From: Curvibacter sp. GWA2_63_95
GTDB taxonomy: Bacteria; Pseudomonadota; Gammaproteobacteria; Burkholderiales; Burkholderiaceae_C
Assembly (NCBI GenBank): GCA_001795455.1
Contig: MGPB01000030.1
Coordinates: forward strand, 62,001-126,000
Length of the DNA stretch: 64,000 nt
Direction of reading: 5' to 3'
This document shows, piece by piece, positions 34,010 to 41,590 of this stretch (position 1 is its first letter; each line of letters starts with the position of its first letter). The position numbers and the translations under genes are program-made. The notes under the pieces were generated by a model. It searched no databases and had not been told where the DNA came from. It was given only the letters and a program-made list of their open reading frames with translations.

Positions 34010-34819
34010 ATGGAACCGAAAAACATTGTTCTCAACGTGAATGGCATCGAGGTCATTTACAACCACGTCATCTTGGTGCTCAAGGGCGTGTCGCTGCAGG
34101 TGCCCGAAGGCGGCATTGTGGCCATCCTGGGGGGCAACGGTGCGGGCAAGACCACCACCTTGCGCGCCGTGTCCAACCTGTTGGCGGGTGAGCGCGGTGC
34201 CGTGACCAAGGGCAGCATCGAGCTGCGCGGTGAGCGCATCGAGAACCTGAGCCCGGCCGACCTGGTGCAGCGCGGCGTGGTGCAGGTGATGGAGGGGCGC
34301 CACTGCTTTGCCCACCTGACGATTGAAGAAAACCTGCTGACCGGTGGCTACACGCGCAAGAGCAAGGCCGAGGTGGCGGCGAACCTGGAGAAGGTCTACG
34401 CCTACTTCCCGCGCCTCAAGACCCGCCGCACTTCGCAGGCGGCCTACACCTCAGGCGGCGAGCAGCAGATGTGCGCGATTGGCCGCGCGCTGATGGCCAA
34501 CCCCAGCATGGTGCTGCTGGACGAGCCCTCCATGGGCCTGGCGCCGCAGATCGTGGAAGAGGTGTTCGAGATTGTGAAAGACCTCAACGCCAAAGAGCGC
34601 GTGACCTTTTTGCTGGCCGAGCAGAACACCAACATGGCCCTCAAGTACGCCGACTACGGCTACATCATGGAAAGCGGCCGAGTGGTGATGGATGGCGCCG
34701 CCGAGGACCTGCGCAGCAACGAGGACGTGAAGGAGTTCTACCTGGGCGTGGGCGGGGGCGAGCGCAAGAGCTTCAAGGATGTGAAAAGTTACAAGCGCCG
34801 CAAGCGCTGGCTGGCTTGA
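34010..34819 (+). CDS. livF: LIV-type ABC transporter ATP-binding protein (LivF-like)
   Basis: A 269-residue ATPase. Walker A GGNGAGKT is at 41-48, the signature TSGGEQQMCAIGRALM near 145-160, Walker B MVLLDEPSMGLAP and switch LLAEQNTNMALK. The last 25 residues (GGERKSFKDVKSYKRRKRW) are a basic extension common in this operon type and absent from E. coli LivF. The ATG at 34010 is used; the 49-residue upstream extension runs through the hairpins. It partners LivG. Confidence 0.92.
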   Translation: MEPKNIVLNVNGIEVIYNHVILVLKGVSLQVPEGGIVAILGGNGAGKTTTLRAVSNLLAGERGAVTKGSIELRGERIENLSPADLVQRGVVQVMEGRHCFAHLTIEENLLTGGYTRKSKAEVAANLEKVYAYFPRLKTRRTSQAAYTSGGEQQMCAIGRALMANPSMVLLDEPSMGLAPQIVEEVFEIVKDLNAKERVTFLLAEQNTNMALKYADYGYIMESGRVVMDGAAEDLRSNEDVKEFYLGVGGGERKSFKDVKSYKRRKRWLA

Positions 34820-34822
34820 GTT

Positions 34823-34870
34823 GCTATGTTTTTAATAGCTGCTTGCGCATATTCCATCGGGGCTAGAGCC
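34823..34870 (+). repeat. Dispersed hairpin repeat, copy 7 of 8
   Basis: GCTATGTTTTTAATAGC with a full stem, then CTGCTTGCGCATATTCCATCGGGGCTAGAGCC. It separates livF from the second ligase gene. Confidence 0.8.
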
Positions 34871-34903
34871 CTAAAACACCCTTAAACCCCTCGGCAGCCC
34901 ACC

Positions 34904-36157
34904 ATGACCAGACCCTACGACGCCCTGGAAACCCGTTCCCCTGCCGAGCGCGAAGCCGCGCTGATGGCCGCCCTGCCCGCGCAAGTGGCGCATGCCCAGC
35001 GCCACGCGCCGGCATTTGCCCGCATTCTGGCGGGTGTGGAGGCGTCCCGGGTGGTCGACCGTGCCGCCTTGGCCCGATTGCCGGTGACGCGCAAAACCGA
35101 GTTGCAGGGCCTGCAGCAGGCTGCACGCGAGCAGGGGGGCAATGTGTTTGGAGGGTTCAGTGCGCTGGGCTTTGGTGCGGCCATGCCGCGTGTGTTTGCC
35201 AGCCCGGGCCCGATCTATGAACCCGAGGGCACCGCACGCGACTACTGGCGCATGGCGCGTGCCATCTATGCCGCGGGTTTTCGGCCCGGGGAGCTGATCC
35301 ACAACAGTTTCAGTTACCACTTTGTGCCTGCCGGTTCGATGATGGAGACCGGTGCCCATGCGCTGGGCTGCACCGTGTTCCCCGGTGGCACCGGCCAGAC
35401 CGAGCAGCAGGTGCAGGCCATGCGCGAGTTGCAACCCGCGGGTTACATCGGCACGCCCAGTTTCCTGAAGATCATTCTGGAGAAGGCTGCCGAAATGGGC
35501 GTGACCATCCCCAGCGTCACCAAAGCCATGTTTGGCGGCGAGGCGTTTCCACCGTCCTTGCGCGACTGGTTTTTGGCGCACGGCGTGGATGGGTATCAGT
35601 GTTACGCCACGGCCGATTTGGGGCTGATTGCCTATGAAACTTCGGCCCGCGAAGGCTTGGTGCTGGACGAAGGCGTGATTGTGGAGATCGTGCGCCCCGG
35701 CACCGGCGACCCGGTGGCTGACGGGGAGGTCGGGGAGGTGGTGGTGACCACGCTGGGCGCGGGCTACCCCTTGGTGCGGTTTGGCACGGGCGATTTGTCC
35801 GCTGTGCTGGTCGGGGCCTGCCCTACGGGGCGCACCAACACCCGTATCAAAGGCTGGATGGGCCGGGCCGACCAGACCACCAAGGTGCGCGGCATGTTTG
35901 TGCACGCCAAGCAGGTGGACGAGATTGCCAAGCGTTTTGCCGAGGTGCTGCGGGCGCGACTGGTGGTGAGTGGAGAGATGGCCAGCGACGCCATGGCCTT
36001 GCACATCGAGGTGCAGGGCAACCCGGAGGGGCTGGCCAGCCGGGTGGGCGAGGCCATCCGCGACGTGACCAAGCTGCGCGGTGATGTGGTGCTGGTGGCA
36101 CCGGGCAGCTTGCCCAATGACGGCAAGGTGATTGAAGACGCGCGCAGCTACCGCTAG
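34904..36157 (+). CDS. Phenylacetate-CoA ligase-like AMP-ligase
   Basis: A 417-residue adenylate-forming enzyme of the PaaK-like group. Family signs are the start region AFARILAGVEASRVVDRAALARLPVT, the substrate region QPAGYIGTPSFLKIILEKA, and the late motif GWMGRADQTTKVRGMFVHAKQVDEIAKRF that carries the hinge. The glycine-rich phosphate loop is less clear than in the ligase at 27564. It ends the LIV operon after a repeat copy and is probably co-transcribed. Two ligases flanking one transporter suggest uptake of acids that are activated at once, perhaps of two types. Confidence 0.85.
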   Translation: MTRPYDALETRSPAEREAALMAALPAQVAHAQRHAPAFARILAGVEASRVVDRAALARLPVTRKTELQGLQQAAREQGGNVFGGFSALGFGAAMPRVFASPGPIYEPEGTARDYWRMARAIYAAGFRPGELIHNSFSYHFVPAGSMMETGAHALGCTVFPGGTGQTEQQVQAMRELQPAGYIGTPSFLKIILEKAAEMGVTIPSVTKAMFGGEAFPPSLRDWFLAHGVDGYQCYATADLGLIAYETSAREGLVLDEGVIVEIVRPGTGDPVADGEVGEVVVTTLGAGYPLVRFGTGDLSAVLVGACPTGRTNTRIKGWMGRADQTTKVRGMFVHAKQVDEIAKRFAEVLRARLVVSGEMASDAMALHIEVQGNPEGLASRVGEAIRDVTKLRGDVVLVAPGSLPNDGKVIEDARSYR

Positions 36158-36302
36158 GGAACGGGTGCACACTCGTGCCGGGCAAGGGTTTTCCCGAGCT
36201 GTTGAACACCACAGTTACCAAGGTCTGCGGGCATCGATAACCTTGGCGCGGCTGATATAGGATTTCGCAGCCCAAGACCCCTGATCGCCAGGTGCTTTTC
36301 GC

Positions 36303-36332
36303 ATGACAGCGCGTGCCGGGGCAGGCTAGACT
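36303..36332 (+). promoter_or_regulatory. Possible sigma-70 promoter of the Bug gene
   Basis: ATGACA (36303-36308) and TAGACT (36327-36332) are separated by 18 bases and end 26 bases before the start codon. The match to the consensus is moderate only. The interval 36158-36358 holds nothing else that I can name. Confidence 0.3.
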
Positions 36333-36358
36333 GCACACATTAACCAGGAGACTGACCC

Positions 36359-37330
36359 ATGAAAAAACTGCTCATCGTTGCGGCTGCTCTAGCGGCCATT
36401 GGTGCCCACGCACAAAGCTACCCTTCCAAACCGATTTCCATCGTGGTGCCCTTCACTGCAGGCGGACCCACGGACCGTGTGGCCCGTGACCTGGCCGAAG
36501 CCATGCGCAAGCCCCTGGGTGGCGTGAGCATCATCATTGACAACGTAGCGGGTGCCGGTAGCTCCATTGGCTCCAACAAGGTGGCCAAGGCTGCGCCTGA
36601 TGGTTACACCCTGCTGGTGAACCACATCGCCATGGGCACCATGCCATCGTTGCTGCGCAACATGCCGTTCAAGGTCGAGTCGGACTTCGAGTACGTGGGC
36701 ATGATCAATGACGTGCCCATGACCCTGATCGGACGCCCCACATTGCCCGCCCAGAACTACAAAGACCTGAGCGGCTGGATTGCGCAGAACAAGGGCAAGA
36801 TCAACTTGGGCAATGCCGGCATTGGCTCCGCCTCCCACCTGTGCGGCCTGTTGTTCCAGAACGCAGTGGCCACCGACATGACCACGGTTCCCTACAAGGG
36901 CACGGCTCCGGCCATGACCGACTTGATGGGCGGCCAAATCGACCTGATGTGTGACCAGACCACCAACACCACACAGCAAATCGAAGGCAAGAAGGTCATT
37001 GCCTATGCAGTGACTACCTCCAAGCCCCTGACCACGCCCGCACTCAAGAGCCTGCCTACCTTGCAAGAATCGGGTCTGAAGGGTTTTGAAGTCACCATCT
37101 GGCATGGCATTTATGCCCCCAAAGGTACGCCGGCCGACGTGCTGGCAAAGTTGAATACAGCCTTGAAGGCCGCGTTGAAGGACCCTGACTTCATCAAGAA
37201 ACAGGAGGCTTTGGGTGCCGTGGTGGTGACCGACAAGCGCGTGGAGCCCGCAGAGCACAAGAAGTTTGTGGCTGCCGAAATCGCCAAGTGGAGCCCTGTG
37301 ATCAAGGCCGCTGGCGTGTACGCTGACTAA
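36359..37330 (+). CDS. Bug-family (TctC) solute-binding protein
   Basis: A 323-residue periplasmic receptor with a signal peptide cut near GAHAQ. It shows the Bug signature: YPSKPISIVVPFTAGGPTDRVARDL, the glycine-rich loop NVAGAGSSIGSNKVAKAAPDGYTLL and TVPYKGTAPAMTDLMGGQIDLMCD. Such proteins are very numerous in Bordetella and Comamonadaceae and bind carboxylates or amides. No tripartite permease (TctA/TctB) gene is next to it, so it is an orphan. A hairpin terminator lies directly downstream. Confidence 0.92.
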   Translation: MKKLLIVAAALAAIGAHAQSYPSKPISIVVPFTAGGPTDRVARDLAEAMRKPLGGVSIIIDNVAGAGSSIGSNKVAKAAPDGYTLLVNHIAMGTMPSLLRNMPFKVESDFEYVGMINDVPMTLIGRPTLPAQNYKDLSGWIAQNKGKINLGNAGIGSASHLCGLLFQNAVATDMTTVPYKGTAPAMTDLMGGQIDLMCDQTTNTTQQIEGKKVIAYAVTTSKPLTTPALKSLPTLQESGLKGFEVTIWHGIYAPKGTPADVLAKLNTALKAALKDPDFIKKQEALGAVVVTDKRVEPAEHKKFVAAEIAKWSPVIKAAGVYAD

Positions 37331-37364
37331 GCCTGCGTTTTTCTTGCCCCCCAGGGGCTGAGCC

Positions 37365-37405
37365 AATCGTCTGGTGGTGCCTAGGTGCCCCAGACGATTT
37401 CTTTT
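37365..37405 (+). terminator. Terminator of the Bug gene
   Basis: AATCGTCTGG (37365-37374) pairs with CCAGACGATT (37390-37399) over a 15-base loop, followed by TTTCTTTTT. The right arm lies within the last codons of the convergent DUF1840 gene. Confidence 0.55.
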
Positions 37406-37713
37406 TGGGCCTGCAGGCTACGACGCAGCATGTCCAGAATCGGCGTGGCGCGCTGGCGCAGCGCAATGCCTGCGGGCGTGCTGTCCTCCTCGCCGTTGGC
37501 CTTCGCGTTCAGGGCGGCTTGCGCACGCTGGGCGTCTTCTTCGGCAATGGCGGCCTCCAGGGCGGCTTGGGCGGCTGGCATGTCCTCGGGCAGGAGGATG
37601 CCTTTGGCGGGGGCGCCTTCCTCGAACTTGCCCCAGATTTGCAGGATCTGACGGCCATTGGGTTCGAGCATGATGACGTCGCTGGCGACCTTGGATTTGA
37701 ACTTGTAGAGCAT
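37381..37713 (-). CDS. DUF1840 domain protein
   Basis: A 110-residue cytoplasmic protein. The whole length matches the DUF1840 pattern as I recall it: MLYKFKSKVASDVIMLEPNG, ILQIWGKFEEGAPAKGILLPEDMP and a helical C-terminus ILDMLRRSLQAQKEIVWG. The family is widespread in beta-proteobacteria and has no known role. It is convergent with the Bug gene and divergent from the PHA-granule gene. It opens the storage-lipid neighbourhood, though a link is not proven. Confidence 0.85.
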   Translation of the reverse strand: MLYKFKSKVASDVIMLEPNGRQILQIWGKFEEGAPAKGILLPEDMPAAQAALEAAIAEEDAQRAQAALNAKANGEEDSTPAGIALRQRATPILDMLRRSLQAQKEIVWGT

Positions 37714-37788
37714 GGCGATGGACTCCGGTTTTGTGGTGCAATGTGCCCACCCTTTTACCCCAAATGCAATTCACCGAGGAGCAGCACC

Positions 37789-38115
37789 GTGGCAGACCTT
37801 CACATTCTTCGAGAACACACCCTGGGCTTGGCCGGTGCTCGCAAGATCGCCTTTGAATGGGCCGAGCAGGTGGAGCAGGAATTTGACATGGCGTGTGTGT
37901 ACGCCGAAGGCAAGACGGAGGATGAGGTGAGTTTCAAGCGCTCGGGCGTGAACGGCACCCTGCGGGTGACCAAGGATCAGTTTGAACTGGATGCCAAGCT
38001 GGGGTTCTTGCTGGGGGCCTTCAAGGACAAGATCGAGGCCGAGATTGTCAAGAACCTGGACCAGTTGCTGGCGCCCAAGGCGACCAAGTCCAAAGTGGGG
38101 GCGAAAAAAAAGTAG
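37789..38115 (+). CDS. Polyhydroxyalkanoate granule-associated (PHA_gran_rgn) protein
   Basis: A 108-residue protein starting with GTG after a good GAGGAG site. It matches the PHA system family: ADLHILREHTLGLAGARKIAFEWAEQVEQEF, then VSFKRSGVNGTLRVTKDQFELDAKLGFLLGAFK. The C-terminus is lysine-rich (KATKSKVGAKKK), as in DNA- or granule-binding proteins. The family associates with polyhydroxyalkanoate granule genes. Neighbours (acyl-CoA-binding protein, wax synthase, phasin) support a role in carbon storage. Start codon chosen by ribosome site; the longer frame overlaps DUF1840. Confidence 0.85.
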   Translation: MADLHILREHTLGLAGARKIAFEWAEQVEQEFDMACVYAEGKTEDEVSFKRSGVNGTLRVTKDQFELDAKLGFLLGAFKDKIEAEIVKNLDQLLAPKATKSKVGAKKK

Positions 38116-38121
38116 CATGAC

Positions 38122-38169
38122 GCTACTTTTTTGATAGCTGCTTGCGCAGCATCTGCAGGCGTTGGAGCC
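38122..38169 (+). repeat. Dispersed hairpin repeat, copy 8 of 8
   Basis: GCTACTTTTTTGATAGC, then CTGCTTGCGCAGCATCTGCA and the tail GTTGGAGCC. The most diverged tail of the set and the last copy seen in the window. It follows the PHA-granule gene by six bases and could form its terminator. Confidence 0.7.
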
Positions 38170-38173
38170 TGAT

Positions 38174-38428
38174 TTAGCCCAAAGATTCGATCAGGTCGAT
38201 GTACTGCTGCATGGCGTCATCGCCGCTGATGCCCTTGAAGCCACTCCATGCGTCCCATTTGGCACGACCCACCATGTCGGCAAAGCCGGGTTTCTTCTCG
38301 GTGTTGTCCCCGGCGGTGGCTTGTTTGTAGAGCGCATAGATCTTGAGCAGCGTGCCGTTGTCGGGGCGCTCGCTCAGGTTTTTGGAATTTGCTACGGCGG
38401 CTTCAAAAGCGGCTTTCAGGTCGGCCAT
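38174..38428 (-). CDS. Acyl-CoA-binding protein
   Basis: An 84-residue ACBP. The four-helix family pattern is complete: MADLKAAFEAAVANSKNLSE, then LKIYALYKQATAGDN and KPGFADMVGRAKWDAWSGFKG, with the tyrosine and lysine that bind the CoA phosphate in YALYKQAT and the tryptophans of AKWDAW. It buffers and carries long-chain acyl-CoA in the cytoplasm. The ATG at 38428 has GGAG seven bases upstream; the first in-frame ATG (38440) overlaps that site. It lies back to back with the wax synthase gene, which uses acyl-CoA. Confidence 0.92.
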   Translation of the reverse strand: MADLKAAFEAAVANSKNLSERPDNGTLLKIYALYKQATAGDNTEKKPGFADMVGRAKWDAWSGFKGISGDDAMQQYIDLIESLG

Positions 38429-38523
38429 GGTGTTCTCCATTGATGGTTACCCGCGTATCTTAAGGGGCGTTTTCACTGCAGAATAGGCGCGCACCCCCAA
38501 CCCCTGTTTAGCGCGGAGATTCC

Positions 38524-40131
38524 ATGGTCACCCGAGTTCTTGCCCAAGATGTTGCCCAGAAGGCCAAACGCCGTGTTGCCGCCACCGTTGCCCCCGTTGG
38601 TCCGGTGGCCAAGAAGGCGACCCGCCAGGCCCAGAAAGCCGCACGGGTGGTGCAGAAAAATGTGACCGATGCAGTGGTGGGTTCCCTGGGCTTGCATGGC
38701 GAACGCATGAGCAAGGTCGACACCGCCTGGCTGCGCATGGATTCGGCCGCGAACCTGATGATGATTGTGGGCGTGTGGGTGATCCACCCCAAGCTCAAAC
38801 TGGCCGATCTGCAGCTGCGCATTGAAGAGCGCTTGCTCAAGTACCCGCGCTTTGTGCAGTGCGCTGTGGAAGACGCGGCCGGTGCCACCTGGGTGAAAGA
38901 TCCGGCCTTCAACATCGGCAACCACCTGGTCACTGAAACCCTGGCCAAAAAGCCTGCGGGCCGCGAGCAGGAGGCCCTGCAAGACCGCTTGGCCCAGTTG
39001 ACCATGGAGCCGCTGGACAAGCGGCACCCGCTGTGGCAAATCCACTTGGTGGAGGATTACAAGGGTGGCTCGGCCATGATGGTGCGCATTCACCACTGCA
39101 TTGCCGATGGCATTGCGCTGATCTCGGTCACCCAGTCGCTGGTGGATGGTGGTGCTCCGCCACCCCAGCGCACACCGCGTGAAGCCCGCGCCGATGGGTT
39201 GGAGGGGGCAGAGGAATGGATTGCCAATGCCTTGCTCAAGCCCTTTACCAGCATGACCGTGAAGGCGCTGGGCGCGGCGGGTGAGGGGGCTGCCCGGTCC
39301 ATGGGTTTGCTGATGGAGCCGCAAAAAGGCATGGAGCAGGGCATGCACAACTCGGTGGATGCCGCCAAGATGGCCTACCAGGTGGTCAGTGACCTGGCGT
39401 CATTGGCACTGATGCCGGATGACTCACCTACCCGCCTGAAAGGCCTGCCCGGCAACCGCAAACGCGTGGCCTGGTGCCCGCCGATTCCGCTGGAGGAGGT
39501 GAAGGCGGTTGGCAAGGCGCTGAACTGCTCCATCAACGACGTGCTGCTGAGCTGCGTGGCGGGCGCGATTGGCGAGTACCTGAAAGAGCAGGGCGAAGTG
39601 GTAACGGGCAAGGAGATTCGCGCCATGGTGCCGGTGAACCTGCGCCCCATGGAGCAGGCCTACAAGCTGGGTAACCAATTCGGCCTGGCGCCGCTGGTGC
39701 TGCCGATTGGGGTGGACAACCCGGTGGAGCGCGTGTACGAGGTGCGCACCCGTATGCGCGGGCTCAAGGGCAGCATGCAGCCGCTGCTGGCCTTTGGCTT
39801 GCTGGCGGTGGCGGGCTTGCTGATCAAACCCGCACAAGACGCCTTGCTCAACCTGTTCTCCAAAAAAACCACGGCCGTGATGACCAATGTGCCGGGGCCA
39901 CGCGAGAAGCTCAAGATTTGTGGGTCAACCATTGAAGAAACGCTGTTCTGGGTGCCCCAGAGCGGCTCGGTGGGGCTGGGTGTGTCCATCCTGAGCTACG
40001 GCGGGGGGGTGCAGTTCGGCGTGGTATCCGATGCCAAGCTGTGCCCGGACCCGCAGAAAATCATTGACCAGTTTGAGCCCGAGTTTGCCAAGCTCTCCAT
40101 GCTCACCCTGATGCTGCCCTGGGGCGACTGA
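38524..40131 (+). CDS. Wax ester synthase/diacylglycerol acyltransferase (WS/DGAT)
   Basis: A 535-residue acyltransferase that joins acyl-CoA with fatty alcohol or diacylglycerol. The catalytic motif HHCIADG is at 190-196. Other signatures are PLDKRHPLWQIHLVED, NDVLLSCVAGAIGEYL and NVPGPREKLKICG. The usual start (S-x-VDTAWLRMD) comes after about 62 extra residues rich in lysine, arginine and alanine (KAKRRVAATVAP, AKKATRQAQKAARVV), resembling the tail of the phasin at 42956-43579. The extension may target the granule surface or nucleoid. With the reductase at 43745 it makes a complete two-step route to wax esters. Confidence 0.9.
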   Translation: MVTRVLAQDVAQKAKRRVAATVAPVGPVAKKATRQAQKAARVVQKNVTDAVVGSLGLHGERMSKVDTAWLRMDSAANLMMIVGVWVIHPKLKLADLQLRIEERLLKYPRFVQCAVEDAAGATWVKDPAFNIGNHLVTETLAKKPAGREQEALQDRLAQLTMEPLDKRHPLWQIHLVEDYKGGSAMMVRIHHCIADGIALISVTQSLVDGGAPPPQRTPREARADGLEGAEEWIANALLKPFTSMTVKALGAAGEGAARSMGLLMEPQKGMEQGMHNSVDAAKMAYQVVSDLASLALMPDDSPTRLKGLPGNRKRVAWCPPIPLEEVKAVGKALNCSINDVLLSCVAGAIGEYLKEQGEVVTGKEIRAMVPVNLRPMEQAYKLGNQFGLAPLVLPIGVDNPVERVYEVRTRMRGLKGSMQPLLAFGLLAVAGLLIKPAQDALLNLFSKKTTAVMTNVPGPREKLKICGSTIEETLFWVPQSGSVGLGVSILSYGGGVQFGVVSDAKLCPDPQKIIDQFEPEFAKLSMLTLMLPWGD

Positions 40132-40144
40132 GCCCCGCCGCGAC

Positions 40145-40918
40145 TCAGGCGCTGAGCTCGGCCTGCACGCGGTCCACGCCCAGGTGCTCCATGGCGTCCA
40201 TGGGGCGCACGCTGGCGGCTTCTTCATACAGGCGCTGCGCCTCTGCCATGCGTGCGTCGCCGTCCAGCATTAGCAATGCCTTGCCGTATTCGGTGAGCGC
40301 GATGGCGGCCTGGGGAATCCTTGCCATGCCTTCGGCAAATAGCTTCATGGCGGTCTCGCGTTTGGCGCCATAGGTGAGTTGTCCAATCAGGGCGCCCACT
40401 TTGTCAATCACCTCGGCATGGAAGGCGGCCAGTGCAATGTAGGCGTCTGCGTGCTCGGGTTGCAAGGCCAGTGTGGTCTCGAACGCCGCCTTGACTTTGG
40501 CACCCATGCCCTTGGCCAGGGCTTTGGCGACGCTCACGCCCTGGCTGTAGCGCCCCAGCGCGTAGCCATGCAGGTAGTGGGCGTTTGCGCAGTCGGGCGC
40601 TTGCTGGGACAGCGCCTCGCAGCGCTTGGCCACCTCCATGAACAGGTCCAGGCGCGCTTTTTCGCGAGGTTCCAGATAGTCGGCGTAGATGAGCCGGGCC
40701 TTGTTGGCAACGATGGCGCCGGCGATGCCCAGCGCGTCGCCCGCAGCCGCCGCGGCCTGGAATTCGCCCCGGTGGTAAAGCACCCACGCGTTCAGCAGGT
40801 GTGGGTCGCTGGGCAGGGGCTCTTGGTCGCCGCGGTGCAGCACCGCCCACTGGGCGCACACCTCCGCGGCATCGAACGGATACTGCTCGGGGTGGGGGAA
40901 GGCGCTCCAGCTGCTCAT
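40145..40918 (-). CDS. TPR-like conserved hypothetical protein
   Basis: A 257-residue cytoplasmic protein, nearly all helical, with repeated patterns of the tetratricopeptide type: HLLNAWVLYHRGEFQAAAAAG, ANAHYLHGYALGRYSQG and HADAYIALAAFHAEVIDKVG. It has no signal peptide. It is a conserved beta-proteobacterial protein without known role, probably a scaffold. The start follows the TetR gene by seven bases on the same strand, so the two are co-transcribed. It lies in the lipid-storage neighbourhood. Confidence 0.75.
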   Translation of the reverse strand: MSSWSAFPHPEQYPFDAAEVCAQWAVLHRGDQEPLPSDPHLLNAWVLYHRGEFQAAAAAGDALGIAGAIVANKARLIYADYLEPREKARLDLFMEVAKRCEALSQQAPDCANAHYLHGYALGRYSQGVSVAKALAKGMGAKVKAAFETTLALQPEHADAYIALAAFHAEVIDKVGALIGQLTYGAKRETAMKLFAEGMARIPQAAIALTEYGKALLMLDGDARMAEAQRLYEEAASVRPMDAMEHLGVDRVQAELSA

Positions 40919-40924
40919 CGTGCG

Positions 40925-41581
40925 TCAGGGGCTGGTGTAAGCCCCTGCCAGGGCGAGCAGGTGGGTGCGCTGCTGGGTTTCCAGGTAGGGCACCAGCAGG
41001 TTGAGTACGTGGTGGGCGCCGCGCATGAGTGCAGCCTGGGCGCTGGCAGGTTCCAGCGCGTTGCGTGGGTCGCGCACGTACTCAAAGCTCAGCCAATAGG
41101 TGAGCACCACCACCATGCTGGTGGCGGTGGGTTCCATTTCGCGGGCGTCCATGCGCAAGGCGCCCGAGCGGGCCATGCTCTCCAGCAGGGCGCGGATGGA
41201 GCGGGTCTTGTTTTTGAGCACGCCCTGGAAGTGGGTCTCCAGTCTGCGGTTCTTGCTCAGAAGGTCGTTGAGGTCCCGGTACAAAAACCGGTACTGCCAG
41301 ATCAGCTCGAATAGCGTGTGCATGTAAAACCAGGCGTCCTCCACATCGCGCACGTTGTCGCTGGCGTTCAACACTTCGTTGAGTGAGCGTTCGTAACGGT
41401 CAAACAGCGAGTTGATCAGCTCGTCCTTGGCCGGATAGTGGTAGTACAGATTGCCGGGGCTGATGCCGAGTTCGGCCGAAATCAGTGTGGTGGAGACATT
41501 CGGTTCGCCAAAACGGTTGAACAGTTCCAGCGTGACTTCCAGAATCCGTTCCGCGGTGCGGCGTGGGGCTTTTTTGACCAT
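40925..41581 (-). CDS. TetR-family transcriptional regulator
   Basis: A 218-residue regulator. The N-terminal helix-turn-helix runs about 12-55 (RILEVTLELFNRFGEPNVSTTLISAELGISPGNLYYHYPAKDEL). The ligand domain is of the larger type seen in regulators of fatty-acid or PHA genes, with SFEYVRDPRNALEPASAQAAL near the end. It overlaps none of its neighbours; the patatin gene ends nine bases upstream of its start on the same strand. Given the cluster it probably senses an acyl-CoA and controls storage-lipid genes; this is inference. Confidence 0.9.
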   Translation of the reverse strand: MVKKAPRRTAERILEVTLELFNRFGEPNVSTTLISAELGISPGNLYYHYPAKDELINSLFDRYERSLNEVLNASDNVRDVEDAWFYMHTLFELIWQYRFLYRDLNDLLSKNRRLETHFQGVLKNKTRSIRALLESMARSGALRMDAREMEPTATSMVVVLTYWLSFEYVRDPRNALEPASAQAALMRGAHHVLNLLVPYLETQQRTHLLALAGAYTSP

Positions 41582-41590
41582 GGTGTGCCT

